Source: Schistocephalus solidus
Lineage: Eukaryota > Platyhelminthes > Cestoda > Diphyllobothriidea > Diphyllobothriidae
Assembly (NCBI GenBank): GCA_017591395.1
Contig: WEDG01005074.1
Location: 124,001-188,000, forward strand
Reading direction: 5' to 3'
DNA: 64,000 nt
Position 1 is the stretch's first letter. Each line of letters begins with the position of its first letter. Position numbers and translations under genes: made by a program. Positions 45,936 through 59,040 of this stretch are shown piece after piece. The notes under the pieces are model-generated. The model ran no database searches and had not been told where the DNA came from. It saw only the letters and a list, made by a program, of their open reading frames with translations.

Positions 45936-47366
45936 TTACCCATCGCTGATGGTGGTGGTGGTGGTAGTGAAGGCGAAGGCGGTGGTGGTTGCGGTCGTGG
46001 GGGTAACAGGCGATGAGTAGATGGATGTGGTCTCTATGATGGTGGGAGTAATGGAATTGATGCCAGGAGTGAGGGTGGGAGAGTCAGAAGGAGGGTTGGC
46101 AGAAGTTGACGTAGAAATTGGAAATGTCGGATTGTAGGTGCATTGCGTCCGAAGATGTCCAACCAGGCCGATTCGCGCGCGGAAGATGCGTTGACATCGC
46201 GGGCATGTTAACAGTGCCTGGGCATTGGCGGTGTTGGTCCGGGGCGCTGGTGATTTTCGTGCCGCTCTTTTGGCCTTGACGGTGGCGATCCGGTTGGCCT
46301 CATAGATTGTTGAACCAGTCTTCACTGATCTTCTCCATGCCGGTCTATCCAGGGCGAGGTCCTCCCAGGTCGCTGAGTTGATTTGCAGTTGCTTCAGTGA
46401 TTTCTTCAAAGTGGCCTTGTAGCGTCGTTTCCGACCTCCCTGGTGGCGAGAACCCGTGGTGACATCTTCGTAGAAAAGGCGCTTGGGTAGTCGCTCGTCG
46501 TCCATTCTTACCAGGTGGCCGCTCCATCACAGTTGCACTTGCCTCAGCATGGCATGAATGCTGAGGATTCCGGTCTGCTCCAGGACTTCCGTGTCCGGGA
46601 TCCTATCTTGCCATCTCAGCTTCAGTATTCTGCGGAGGTAGCTGAGATGAAAGTGATTCAGCTTCCAGGCTTGGTTCGAGTAGACGGTTCAGGTTTCCGC
46701 TCCGTAAAGGAGTGTCGTCAAGACGAAGGCCTTGTACATCTTCAGTTTGGTGTTCAGGTGAATACCGTGGTGATTCCACACGGAGGCCTGCAGCCGACCG
46801 AAGGCCTGACTAGCTTTGGAGATCCGTTGGGCAACCTTGTCAACGATTCTCGTGTTGCGCGACATCGTGCGCCCTAGATAAGCGATGGTTTCCACGTTTT
46901 TGAGTTGAGCAACGTTGACATTGATTCGAGGAGTATTGTATTCCGCGCCGGGTGGTGGCTGGTGCATGACAACCATTTTGGCTGTACTGATTGTTAATCC
47001 AAAATCGGCGCAGCCTTCGGCGAAGAGGTCCATGCTCCTTTGCATGTCCTCCTCCGTCATGGTGTTAAGGGCGCAGTCGTCCGCGAAGAGCAAGTCATGG
47101 ACTGTAGTCGTAGACACGCGCGTTGGAGCCTGCATACGCCGACTGTTGAGAAGGTGCCCGTCAGTTCTGTAGGCGATGCGGATACCAGGCTGCTCATCAC
47201 GGTAGGCGTCCATCAGCATAGCCGAGAACATGAGACTGAAGAGGGTGGGGGCCAGTACGCAGCCCTGCTTCACTCCGTTGGTCACTGCGAATGCTTCGGA
47301 TACCGTCCCGTTGTCAGTGACGCGCGCCGTCATCCCGTTATGACGTATAGCTGTTTTCATATTTAA
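45936..47366 (-). pseudogene. LINE reverse transcriptase to first finger, 5'-truncated (47-kb copy)
   Basis: The minus strand encodes [55 protein letters not shown] with intact FADD, then [37 protein letters not shown]. After a break near 46689 it continues [18 protein letters not shown] and LLTCPRCQRIFRARIGLVGH with the first finger intact. The copy begins at 47366, inside the reverse transcriptase, next to AT-rich DNA: a typical 5' truncation. It is the best preserved copy in the window. Confidence 0.82.
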
Positions 47367-50300
47367 ACCATTTAAATCAAAATAAATTCTACCACAGCCA
47401 ACTTAACTCCTCAACTCTAGCACAAAGGCCTGGATAAACGCGGAATTTGAAACTTCGAAGTAAAATGTCTGATCAGCTTAATTTGTGATGTTTTGGGTAT
47501 TGTTGGCATTTTCTCCCTATACGCTAGTTTTCTACTGAGGCCTAGTTTGGAATATTCTGGAGCGCACTCCTTTACTCCAATCAAAAGACGGACTTCCTAG
47601 TGAGAAGTTAAAAACTACAAAAAAGAACGCTTAATGTGCAGAATCTTATGGAATCTATTCTTACCTATAATGTGTAACGAAAGCATTTTGATACAGCATA
47701 CAGGGAAGGGTAATGCATTCCAAAAAGGAAACTTTAGTGGTCTGCAAAAGACCAGCATGTTTTCTCCTGCAACTGAACGGCAAAATAAAACCTGATTTGG
47801 TGAATGCTCCGTAATCGGCAAGTTTTCGGCCCAAGAAAACCTTAATATAACTGCACCGGAGGAAGGGCGTTACTTCTGAAATGTTTACTTGTTGATAACC
47901 ATTTGAACCAGCTCTAATGCAAGCAGGTGCAATGACAGTGTATTTCTGTCATGTTTGACTCGTAGCCAATAGACGGTGCACATGATGACACGTCGCTCTC
48001 TCACGGCACATCGACTATGTCAATGAACGCGCAATATTACCCTAACTTGTTTGTGAATAGACGATGTTTTGCTCTTCGTGTAACTTTTTGACCGCGGAAC
48101 TCTTGAGTTCGATCACTACTATATAGTGGAGTCTACAATAATGTGAACTTACTCAAGATGTCTCACTGATAAAGCCATGGAGGACTGGGGGGGGCATTTT
48201 CGGCATATCTGTCATCACCAGGCAGCCAGCCGGCTAAACATAGCGCAATCGCTGGGACTTGAATGTGTGGTCAGCCGGGCATTAGAAAAAACCTCTACTA
48301 AGCCTCGGGAAACGTACTTCACTACATTCTAAAATAACCATAATTTTTCATTAGCAGAGAAGGTAAACTATGACCAATTGAGAAAAGTATACATCCACAC
48401 TTCATTTTTTATTCAAACGCCGTGAAACGTTCAGGCTTCAAAACAAACGTTGCCACTACAGGTTTCCTGACAAAAGTAACCATATTTTATGCTGGGAACT
48501 CTTTTTCTCATTCGGAACATATTTTAACATGTTCTTAGTGTCGAGAGCGCTCAATCTCAGGACAGTTTTCAATCCCATATAAATAAAGAGTTGCCTTCTT
48601 TACGTTTTTTTTACATGTGAAAAATAACTAAGGCTGTATTCTTTGAAGCAATTATGTTCTTCCATCAGGTGTGACTCAATACCGAACTTAATTTTTTCGA
48701 AGAGGACTAGTTGCACTCGAAAAGGAAATATTTTATCATCTAAGAACCAACTAAGAACTCTTTTGTTGTAACGCTAAGTTCAAGAGCCCACAATCATTAC
48801 GTGCATATTATTCCCCCAAAATATTATATTTTGATTAGAAATATGCATATGTTTCTGCCTAGTAGCCAACAATTCTTATAATTCCTCATTGCTAATGTGG
48901 CCAGGTCGTAATGCTCATTATTCACCTGAAATCGGACATCTGAGCACGCGATAAAGTATTGCGACAAAATTCACAGACATTAACTTTTAAGTTACAGGGG
49001 AATTTTTTGGTAATGACAACATAGAAGAACTAAGAAGGTTTGCATTTTTCACAAAGGCTGCATTTATGTCTGACAAGGCTGTTTGAGGATGATTTCTTTA
49101 TGTTCTTTCTTGAAAAATAACTTACCAGACTGCACCTTCGTACAAAGATTCTTAAGGGAGTCCAATACTGTTATCACACTATAGATGCTTCATTTGGATG
49201 CACATGGTTACGGCAAAGAATAGAGGATGAGAAAAAAGCCAGCAACGCACGTCGGACAAGCGTGTGCATCGGAACCTGGGCAAAGTAACCAATGAGGTTT
49301 TACCATTTATAAGGCACGACACACATTCTGCCAGCTCAGAAGCCATTTAATACGCGCTGGTGAAGGCCGTCTATGTTGCCAACTAGATATTGGCTGACAA
49401 ATAGGGAAAGACTAACGGCAGTTTGCAGCTGCGCTTGCCTCGGGAAAACAGTGGCATTTCTCTGTGTAATCAGGCTGAATTAACTTCGTGGTTTTATCGC
49501 AGAAAGTTAGTTTCCCTAGCAAAGCTCAACAAGGAGAAGTTGGCCAAGCCGTCAAAGCAGTCATGTCATATTTACTTTATAGGTGATTCCATGTACGTCC
49601 ACATTTTATCAATAGCGATTTCTCGATAAAGAATTGTCGGATAAATTTTAAGGTGCAAGCTTTCAAAAGGAAACGTACTTAAACTTACTTTAGAGATTTC
49701 AACTGAACGCGTTTGCCAAGGTGGGCGTATTATTTTTGAATGGTACATGAAGGCTCAGAAGCGGAAACAAAATTTTGTGACAAAAACCCAAAAATAGATT
49801 TCCATTTGGTAAATTTATTGCAATTGACCGCACCGTAGGTTTTTAAGAATAAAGACATTAAATTAAAAAAGTACTATTGGTGAATCATCTTGTCTTTTTA
49901 TATGCATTTCGTAGAAAATCACTCTGCTCAAATTTTCTGTGTAAAGGAGTATCTATTGGTTGCAAAATTTTATAAACTTGACATGTTAAGATTTTTAAAT
50001 GTGTAATCACAAAGCGTCATGTCATTTCATTTATTAATGCTACTTATAAAGTATAAAACTCGGTTCATATAAATCGTGAAATTTTATGAGCACTATGCAT
50101 ATCTTCCTAGTACCGCAGACAAATGTGTGATTTGCTTTAAACGGAATGTATACAGCATATAGTTTTAAAACACTGAATGCAAGTGCGAAGACAGGTAGGG
50201 TTCAAAATTATTCGGTAGTTAAAAAGATTTTTTTAAGTCAGAAGAAAGCCATTTTGAATTTTTAATTCAAACAACATGAAATTTGCTACCACATGAGTGC

Positions 50301-50683
50301 AAAAACAGAATATTTGAGTGTGCCTTTTCCACAAAATATATTTGAATTCATTAGGTAATAGAAAATTACGGAGAAAATTCATCCAACGTAATTGGTGATA
50401 TTTTATAGTGGGCTTCTTACAGTCGGTTAGCAATAGCTCGTTCAAAGCCGGCATCCTGACCAACTGGGATGCTGCTGCATGCTAATAAATATTATGAAAA
50501 TACTCGAAACGGAAATGCAGTTCAGAATTTTTATTTCACATTTCATGAGATAGCACATCTCCTGTACTTTCGAAATTTGCCAACAAAATTGCCAGTGGCT
50601 TACTAGTTAGTCCAAGTATATTTAATCTATTTTCGATCTTGAACCATACACACCACCATGCCTTCCGTGAAGTACTCGTGAGG
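47367..50683. other. intergenic, no gene recognised
   Basis: AT-rich with short ORFs. A decayed SINE-like copy lies at 48160-48300. Nothing else is assignable. Confidence 0.45.
48160..48300 (-). repeat. decayed SINE-like element
   Basis: AAGCCATGGAGGACTGG, GGGGCATTTTCGGC, GTCATCACCAGGCAGCCAGC and GGGACTTGAATGTGTGG follow the order of the SINE-like body and head as read on the opposite strand at 38.05-38.2 kb, with many substitutions. Confidence 0.4.
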
Positions 50684-51238
50684 ATGGAAAAGCCAGTCAG
50701 TGGAAATAATGTCGGGTTTTGGAATGAGACAAGGACTGACGCCACAGGCCAGTCAGTCGATGAGAAAAAGTGTCGCTCTCCACGTCCACCTCCATTCATT
50801 TCAAAATTCCGCGGTGAGCCTCCTGAGGATTTTGCAAAGCAAGAGATGCACAGATGGTCCAAATCTACACCAAAATTCAACAGCGTTTTTTCTTCTCTCA
50901 AGAATGCCCCACCTTGTGCGTACTATATAATTAATCCCGAATGGGCTAGTGAGTCCAAGACTATCTCGCGTTTGGGACTCTCGCCTCGGCCAGCCCCCTT
51001 GGAAACTGGTGTACGCATTTCCCGAAAATCAAAGCGAACATCATCAGGGAGAGGATGGAATGAGACGCTGGTAAATAGCCGGGTAGATGCTCGCCATGGA
51101 ATCCTGCCGGAGGACCGTGGGAATGAGAGCATCCTATCGGCTGCTCGTAGGGCTGCCTCACAAAACCCCGTTTGGCCTCATCGCTGCAAAAGTGTACCAA
51201 CATCTAAGAGAAGGCAAAACCCAATCACTTGGGTATAA
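50684..51238 (+). CDS. hypothetical protein or exon, unrecognised
   Basis: From the first ATG the frame gives 184 residues, and it stays open upstream past 50600. The predicted protein is hydrophilic and basic, rich in Ser, Arg, Pro and Asn, with segments such as SPRPPPFISKFRGEPPEDF, HRWSKSTPKFNSVF and ARHGILPEDRGNES. It shows no membrane segment or signal peptide and no motif I can place. It is by far the longest ORF in about 10 kb of AT-rich DNA and does not resemble the mobile elements here, so a host exon is plausible. It ends TGG-GTA-TAA, where a GT could also act as a donor. Function unknown. Confidence 0.4.
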   Translation: MEKPVSGNNVGFWNETRTDATGQSVDEKKCRSPRPPPFISKFRGEPPEDFAKQEMHRWSKSTPKFNSVFSSLKNAPPCAYYIINPEWASESKTISRLGLSPRPAPLETGVRISRKSKRTSSGRGWNETLVNSRVDARHGILPEDRGNESILSAARRAASQNPVWPHRCKSVPTSKRRQNPITWV

Positions 51239-54200
51239 GCTCACCTAACTGGATATCTACTTTCGTTTCCTGTTTTCGTCGGCTTTCTTTTTCGGAGCAA
51301 TTGTATCCGCATTGTGAATGTATTACTGAGCCTCGTCCTTCTTTTACTTCCGACTTTGTAAGCAAATCATATTGAGGCAGTAAGTCTATTCCATGTCGTC
51401 CGTTTATTTCCTTCAGACGTACTGAAGTATGATTTAACTGTATTCATTTTATAAACTTGCACGAGATCAAAAAGATAAAGATAATTTTATGCTTTTTTTG
51501 TATCTACTGATGATTTTCTTACGCATGACGAACGCAAACTCGGCTGGAGTTATTTTCAAGTCCACTCCTTTGAGCCGAAAAGTGTAATTATGGAGGGTCC
51601 ATTTATAGTTCGTCAGAGGATCCTAAATAACGTCCGAATTTCAGATCTTTCCTGGCTGTTATAGAGGACCAAGGGACTGTTTAGATAAAATAATATAAAG
51701 GTATTGGTGAGATGCAATCGTCATAATCACCCCCTTCTCGATAGACTGATCAACCAGAACATCATTGGCAATCCTAGCCTGAGGGGGTTCCGTCTCCATG
51801 GCGGTTATATGCCATAATCTTTGCATCCACCTCCAAAACTAACTATAGTTTAAAGAAGGTATAATTTATGCTTACTAAATTAGTCTTCGTTCTTTTAGAC
51901 GTCTTGGACAATTTTCTTCGTACATCCATAAAAAGGAAGAGTTTATCTAACCACTGCCTCTGCTCTAATTAGAATAGACCATTTTTAACTCCGGTTTATC
52001 ATTGAACCACTGCGTACTAGGCATTCTTTTGATTAATTAAGCATTTTCGCAGTTTTGGCTGGCTGTATTACACCATGAGCTTAATTCTCTCTAAGGATTT
52101 ACCTGCCAAGTGTGCGAATCCCCAAAATTACGTATTCTAATCGAATTCTGGCGTTCCTTCCTTCCTTCAAACGGTAGATACTGAGCTTTGAAATCTTTAA
52201 AATTTTGCGACGAACAATTTCCTCCCCAACTTTTTTTCATTAGAAGGTTTACAAGCATTATCGTGCCCACTACCATCTGAATAATTGCTGCATGGGAAAA
52301 GTCATGTGGATGCTCGTTGCAGGTTCCTCGTCTCAGTTCATTGAGTGTGTGGGGGAGAGCAAGTATGCGAGGAGTTCGGCTTGGTAACAAAATAAACCAA
52401 ACGGCTGCAGGACATCGTATGAGCAGAATAAATTTGTAACTTTGGCCTTAGGGTTAAATGGCGAAATTAGCTTGCTATAACTGTTTAAACATTAGCCTTA
52501 CTTTTTGCTACTGAGTTTTGCTACATGTTTTTAAAAAGGAATGATTTTGGGCTTCACAATGCACAGCTACAGCTCCTTTCAAATCTTTAGAATATCATGT
52601 TGGAGCGGGAAGTTTACACTTAAAAGTGGTTTATAAATGTAGCCGATATTCTCAATTGCATTCAGATAATAGTAGACTTTGTTTGCATCTCAGAGCTCAC
52701 ATTTGATTTCTTAGCTGCTTAGAGATTCAGGAACAGCGCAGTCTCACTACAGCAACAGCTACCATGTATCTTGTTGATATTATTCCCGAGTAAACTATAA
52801 CAAGTAATTGCTTATTGATTGCTCCTTTCAATTTTGTATGATCTTCTCTGACGTAAAGCCAGCTGTGAGGATCTCTTTCCTGTAGAGTGTTTTCTGTCAT
52901 GAGCCGCATTTTGGAATTAATATCTCTCTGTTTACTCTGGAGGCTAAATAATATAAGAAGGCTGGGCTATGTTGTCGCTGCAGAACGGCGGTGAGCAGGA
53001 GTTAAATAGATAGAGCGTAAGGGGAAAATCCGCTGAAGGGACGATAATCTCAATAATGAAAGCAAAGAATTGGAAAGAAATATGCCAAGCTGGGGGAACT
53101 TGAAAGCTACATATGTTTCCGACCTTGTTAGACGAGTTTGTTAATTGTTCTTACCCGTGTGTACCTTTTATAACTGATAATAGAATGCAGTTAAATCGAA
53201 ACGCTCTTGACTTCCTGATTAAAGTATAGAATATTCACCGAACGCTATCACAGTCATGACCAAAATTTAGCAACGCGCTTTCAGATGAACAATTTACTTG
53301 GGATAGTCTCAAAACTGATTGATCCGACGCACGAAGCATACGCATATTTCGCACACGATGGACAAGGGCTTCACAGAAAAAGGGGGCTGATCGGATCTTA
53401 CCTGACAAGGCGTGGCATAGAGATCATATTTCAGAAGTAAACACATGTTGCATGATGCACTATACTAGACTGTATACTAGAAAGCATATCGAGAACGCCG
53501 GAGGATCCTCTGACAGAGCAAATCCCTCGCAGCTGCCTCGGGTGGGTAAAAGGAGCGTCATGGCTTTTAGCTAGAACTTGTGCTGTCAGTAAGGTAAATC
53601 ATGCAGCATAAATACTATTTTTTTATTTTTTTGCCTTTTTTAACTTTTATATGGCCAAAGTCAAAATGTATCTATCTCCTTTCCGCAGACAATTGTCTAT
53701 TTTGAATCCTATTTCTGAATTAATTGCTTTTGTAACTCCGATGCTAAATAATATATGCAGGTTTTTTATGTTGTCAATGCAAAACAGCTGTGGGTGAAGG
53801 CCATACAACAATAATAACGTAAAGGGCAATTTTTTTTTCCATGGTTTGGCGTGGTTACAAGGTCAACGGTAAATATCAAAGATAGGAGGAGAATTCCTCA
53901 AGCAGTGACGAAACCCTGGACACTACGCATGTTGACCCACCTGGTTAGACATGCTTGTTAATTGCTTGAAGCAGAATGAACAGTTGACATCACATACTGT
54001 GGATATTTTGATTTCTGGGTCACGCCCTGAAATATGCACTGATCGCCACGACACTCATAGCCGAAATTTTTTTATAATCCGCATTTGAACACACATGTCT
54101 CGAGAAGGGTTGTAGAACTGGCTCGTAGGGAGCATAATCGTAAGTGTGGTCATAGGCGGGACAAAACCATGCTAGTTATGTGCATTTTTTATTTATATTA

Positions 54201-55585
54201 AACGACAATTTAAATTCAAACATATTCCCTTTAAAAAATTTATTTCGGTTGCTTCTTTGTTAGAGCATTGTTGTTCCGTTGCATGTTGAAATAGAAGGCA
54301 AATTGTAACCTAATTTTCCTAGGTATTCTAAATCCTCTGAATTGGGAAAATAGGACGTCTTTCTTTCTCATGCGTTTTAAATTAATTTTGATGTAAGCGA
54401 AATAAATAATGGATAAATTTACTCTAATAAGCAAACTAAAGTTACAATCTACCTTGTGATACAAAACATGGTAGTGTGGGGTCTTCTTAAAAAGACGCAA
54501 ATCAAAGAACCCCTACCAACACCACGTTTACATTATAAATTTTAATTGCGACCGTTCCTTTGAAAAAGATGCTACATTTCGGGAATAGCATCAAAAAGCA
54601 CTATAAGCTCTAGGGATTGAAGAGTCTGTAAATAATCATGTGTGTCCCAAAAATTCTGATACTTTCAAACCTTTTCGAAGACGATATGTGTCCCTCCTAA
54701 AGCAAGAAATTCCGCAAATTTTGACTGGCCCTCCGGAATGGTTATAACAAAGGATTTATGACTTTTTCTGTCTGGGAACTTTTTCAGATTTATACATATG
54801 ATTTTTACAGTGGTCTAGAAAAGTTACCTTTTTGTCAGCGGACTTTGGATGGACCTGGATTCCTTTTCAGCCATCAGTAGCCTTGTAACTTCCCTCCGAT
54901 AATATTTTCCGCTTGAAGGCCTGCGTAGTTATTTCAATCAGTATTTCCTTGATATTCGGCGACCCCCTGTACTGCATGCAAAAGCGACACGTAACTAAAT
55001 CCGCTTGCCAGAACCTTAACTAAAAGGGCAATCCAAACGTTCTGGTTCGTTTTAGAGGATTTGGACAAAATTTCCAGTTGGGAAAACTAAATTTCTTCAA
55101 AAATGACCAGTATATGGATACGAACGAAAGTCCACGGTTGCTGCTACCACCTGCCCTACATCAGCTTCTCCAAACGATAACTCCACGATTTCAGTTTACT
55201 CATCACCGGAAAGTACGTCTAAATAAACTGATCAAACTGAAAGAAATGCGCCGGCACACATGTTGCCATAAGTTAAGCAGCTTAGTTATGGCGCATTTCC
55301 ATAGGTACACTGACCGATGTTCTAATTTTGCACACTGGACGTAGTAGTTAATGCCACATACACTTTTTGAACGAGCAAAATAAGCCAAGACCGAAAGTGC
55401 GCTGCAAGGCAGTAAGCTTCTCTGGATAATGCCATAATATATCCATACCCCCGATGGTTGAAATACTTCGACAGCCCAGCGCTCTCTGAGAGAGGTAAGA
55501 GAGAGAGAGAGGCCAGTAGTAGAACATATATCCTCACAGCATATCAACACATTCCTTACTCAAGTCTGTCCTGCGGCTTGGAATG
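51239..55585. other. intergenic, no gene recognised
   Basis: AT-rich, short ORFs only. A short (GA)n run lies at 55498-55512. Confidence 0.45.
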
Positions 55586-55895
55586 TTGCCAACTGACGTG
55601 AAATGTCGATCCTGCTAAGGATTTGGACTCGGACTATAATGGCTCCATCTGAATGTGGCCCTTATGGCACATTCCGGCATGTGAGATTCGAGGTGCTTTT
55701 TGCCTAAACATGGCATATGTTCTGGCAACCAGGTCGTGTGCGGTATGTCTAGACGAGCCTTTTAGCTTTATCAGTCACTGCGCCCGCACCCACATCAGGT
55801 CGTCTTAACATTTTCTGGCTATCTGAGCAAAGCTTGTGAGTGGAGAGGGGGTGCGCTAGATACAGTGAAAGTCTGTCTTAGTATGAACCAATTTA
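55586..55895 (+). repeat. decayed zinc-finger LINE 3' end fragment
   Basis: ATGGCTCCATCTGAATGTGG, CTTATGGCACATTCCGGC, GATTCGAGGTG and, further on, GAGAGGGGGTGCGCTAGAT, ACAGTGAAAGTC follow the order of the inverse complement of the 3' module (compare 43270-43450 and 26870-26925). The orientation matches the + oriented fragment at 26785. Strongly diverged and internally rearranged. Confidence 0.45.
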
Positions 55896-58800
55896 AGTGC
55901 AATTCATCTGCGCTGTTTTTACTCTGTGGGATATGTTTTTGTTTGCGAAGGTTGAATTGTCGTTTATTTAGAAAATCAGATGGATATGTCACCAGATTTT
56001 GCTCCGATATATCTTTCACCGAAGAATACCGAAATTTTCTAGAATCGAACTAAATAAAAATAAGTAGGATTAAATTTCCATTACAATGTTTTCACAAGTT
56101 TTATTATAGGAACTTTTTGCATCCCTGATTTAATGCTTTAAAAATAGTTATTGTGTTGAGCTTGTTAAACTGAAGATACATATGTGGTATGGGCCCAGGT
56201 CAATAACGTAGGCTGAAATTCTCAAAAACTCTAGTTTACATGAGAAAATACCCCAAATGCATTAAGAGAACGTAATAATAAGATGTTTGTTATCGTATAT
56301 GCGAAGAAATCATGAAAGCCTTCTGAAAAAAAGCATGTCTTTTCTTAAAAGTAACAGACATGTCAGATATGAAAAGTTAAAAAGAATTACATAGCAGTCA
56401 AACCTGTGAGTGGGGTACCCAAACGCATAGGCAAGCATGCAAATAAACAAATTCAAGGGATTACGAGTATAAAGTTAAAGAATATTTTGATATTTCTTGG
56501 GATTATTTTTCATGCAAGTGTGCAAGATACATATTGCAACACGCAAACGGCAGTTGAGCTCGAGCCATCTTTTTTCCGTTTTCTATTTATGTAACGCGGC
56601 TATTTTTTTATTTTGGGCAATAAGAGCTGGGAATGCGTTGTGTATCTTCTTAGTTGAGAGATTCATAAGAATAGTTGTTACTATGGAAGCCAAATTTTGA
56701 GGTGCTTTATAGTCCGGCACTAGCCTTGAGATGCCTTTGGAAACGTCGGGGTCTGGGATACACGCTGTCGTTCGTCCCAGAGGGGATGAAATTCATATCT
56801 ACAGTATGCGACCCAAATATAAAATATACCGTCTATCCCAGATACCCATCAATCAAAGCACCCTGGCAGTTATGAACGGCTTCCATGTAAAGGAAAATGT
56901 AAAAGAAGGAATACAAGTACTGGTTAAGTGATTAGTAAGTACAATTTTCTAAAGAAAAAAAGTTGCTAAAACGCAACTATTTGTGTCCCATAAGTACGCA
57001 GAAACGTTACAAGTCCACAATGAATGTCCATGCAAAAAGATGACTAAATGAAACGGGCTAGGAACATTCGAAAAATTATTTGCAAAAAAAGATCAACGGG
57101 ACAGTACATGTATTAGTCTGGGCTTTCTGACTCGCATAGGATACCATCGTTACAGCCTGTGACAATGCAACAATAAATGAGCAGCTTTTGTTATATTCTC
57201 AGTTTCTGATGCCATTCTCCTGTATGAATGTGAAATATGAAGCTACTAACCCTATTGTTCCAGTGATCGCGCGTTCCTCTTCTCTGCAACGAGAATCTGA
57301 GTTTCGTATATTCGCTTCAATTGGTGAATTCCGACTAGAGCAATCGTCTTCGGCAAAAATATGATCACCTTGTCAATTTCTCAAAAGCTCCTCACTTTAA
57401 GGGCAATGATATTGCAAGCATGATCAAGCCACGGTGTCAATGCACCGATGGAATATACTACAGCAATTCTCAGGTCATATTTAGCAAACAAACAACGACC
57501 TGGAAATAAAGCGAGCATCCAACAAACCGCCACCATAGGGCCGTGGCAGAGAACAACAAAACATCGATCAGCCTGAGGCCGACACATAGGCTATAACATA
57601 TCACTTTCGGTTCTGTTCGGTTATCCGCAGTTGCTTTGACAATGGTGAGTCGACCAAGCTCTCCGAAACTTAAGTATACGAATAAAATTGTTCCAGTGAA
57701 CCCGCCTTATTTCTCAAATTATCAACTCGTAGCTCTCAAATTTGCTAATTTGAGCACAGCTGTCAAAATATTTAGGCACGGTTAAATCCTGCTGTGTATG
57801 TTTTTTTCAACGTGGGAAACCTCATCTGTGAAATTAATTTTTCTCTTTCGGGGATAAAGAGATACAGTTGATCTAAAACGTCGTAACGTTTGGCAGTGCA
57901 AAATTTAACAACCAAACTTAGGAAGAAATCAGTCCAGTCGTCGAAATTAAGGTGTACCGATACTTCTGCGGAACCGGCTGACCTGAAATCCGAAAAAGGA
58001 ACTTGATTATTTGAAAAAACTTTTAACCCTTCAAGTTCTAATGTAGAAACAACTATATCGTGGACTGAACCCCCGAGTCGGTTTGAATTCGACCCTATGA
58101 AAGATAGGCATTCTCTACGGAACATTAGCTCAGGTGTCATTGATTTTTGTGTGGGCAATCGACAACTTGCTTCCACATGCTGACGTCCACAGCATCGATT
58201 ATGACCTTGGATTGCCATATTTGATATATTTTTTATTAGACTACCCGGAAGGGCACTTTCATTGGAAAAAAATAAAACAAAAACTCAATCCTATACAGTT
58301 GTTATGTTATAAGTAGTAGGTCAGCTTCTTGATGATTAAAAAAAGACACAAATCAGTGAGCTGAGAAATAAATAAATTAAAAGAGCACACGGGGAAAAAA
58401 TCGTTGGGCATATTTTCGGAAAATGTATACGTCGAATGAGGTTTGTGGGAGTATAAAGCGAAAAAACTGTCGCTCGTGGGAGAATAATATACGCATGAGG
58501 TAAGACCGACAGGCTGATGAGAGCATATGTGGGTTCAACACACTCCTAGTCGTGGGAGAAATCATGTAACGAGAGAGGATACTGTTCACCACCGCATCAT
58601 CGCAGTTGTGATCCTTATGTGTATCGAATAGCTATAGGCGTAACCGTCTAGCATGTTAGACAGGGAAAACCATCGCGGGCATCGTCACTACGCTTAGGGT
58701 CGAACGAGGAAAGTACCGTAGATTTCGCGAAGGTCATCGCGTAAGTGCCAGAGATGCAATTATGATAACATCATTGCTGATTGCTGAGACTACCGAAAAG

Positions 58801-59040
58801 ACAGCGAAAACAGAGGAACCCGCTACGATCAACAGTTCATGTAGGCTCGACACCAAACGAAATGGGGGTGGTTTACAATGTGTGCACCTATATGCCCCGA
58901 TTGTATGACGAGTGGGTTATTGGTCATCTTAGTTCAAAGGTTAGATAGCTGGCACCTATTCGAGTAGGAGGTAGTTGAATGTGTCAGAGGTAAGAGTTTC
59001 CGAGTAAAATATCTTTAGGCATTTTCAATCTTATAACAGC
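55896..59040. other. mostly non-coding; one unassigned minus-strand ORF
   Basis: A 148-codon minus-strand ORF (58218-57772) includes GGSVHDIVVSTLELEGLKVF, VSVHLNFDDWTDFFLSLVV and LDQLYLFIPEREKL. Its composition is protein-like, but I cannot assign a family and no neighbouring exon supports it. It could be part of a decayed retroelement. The remainder shows no gene. Confidence 0.3.

Noticed and set aside
50536..50901. 121-codon minus-strand ORF overlapping the 50.7-kb ORF
   Set aside because: It overlaps the longer, more protein-like + strand frame and has no recognisable features.
57772..58218. 148-codon minus-strand ORF as a host gene
   Set aside because: Protein-like composition but no family, start context or adjoining exon; only mentioned in the regional note.
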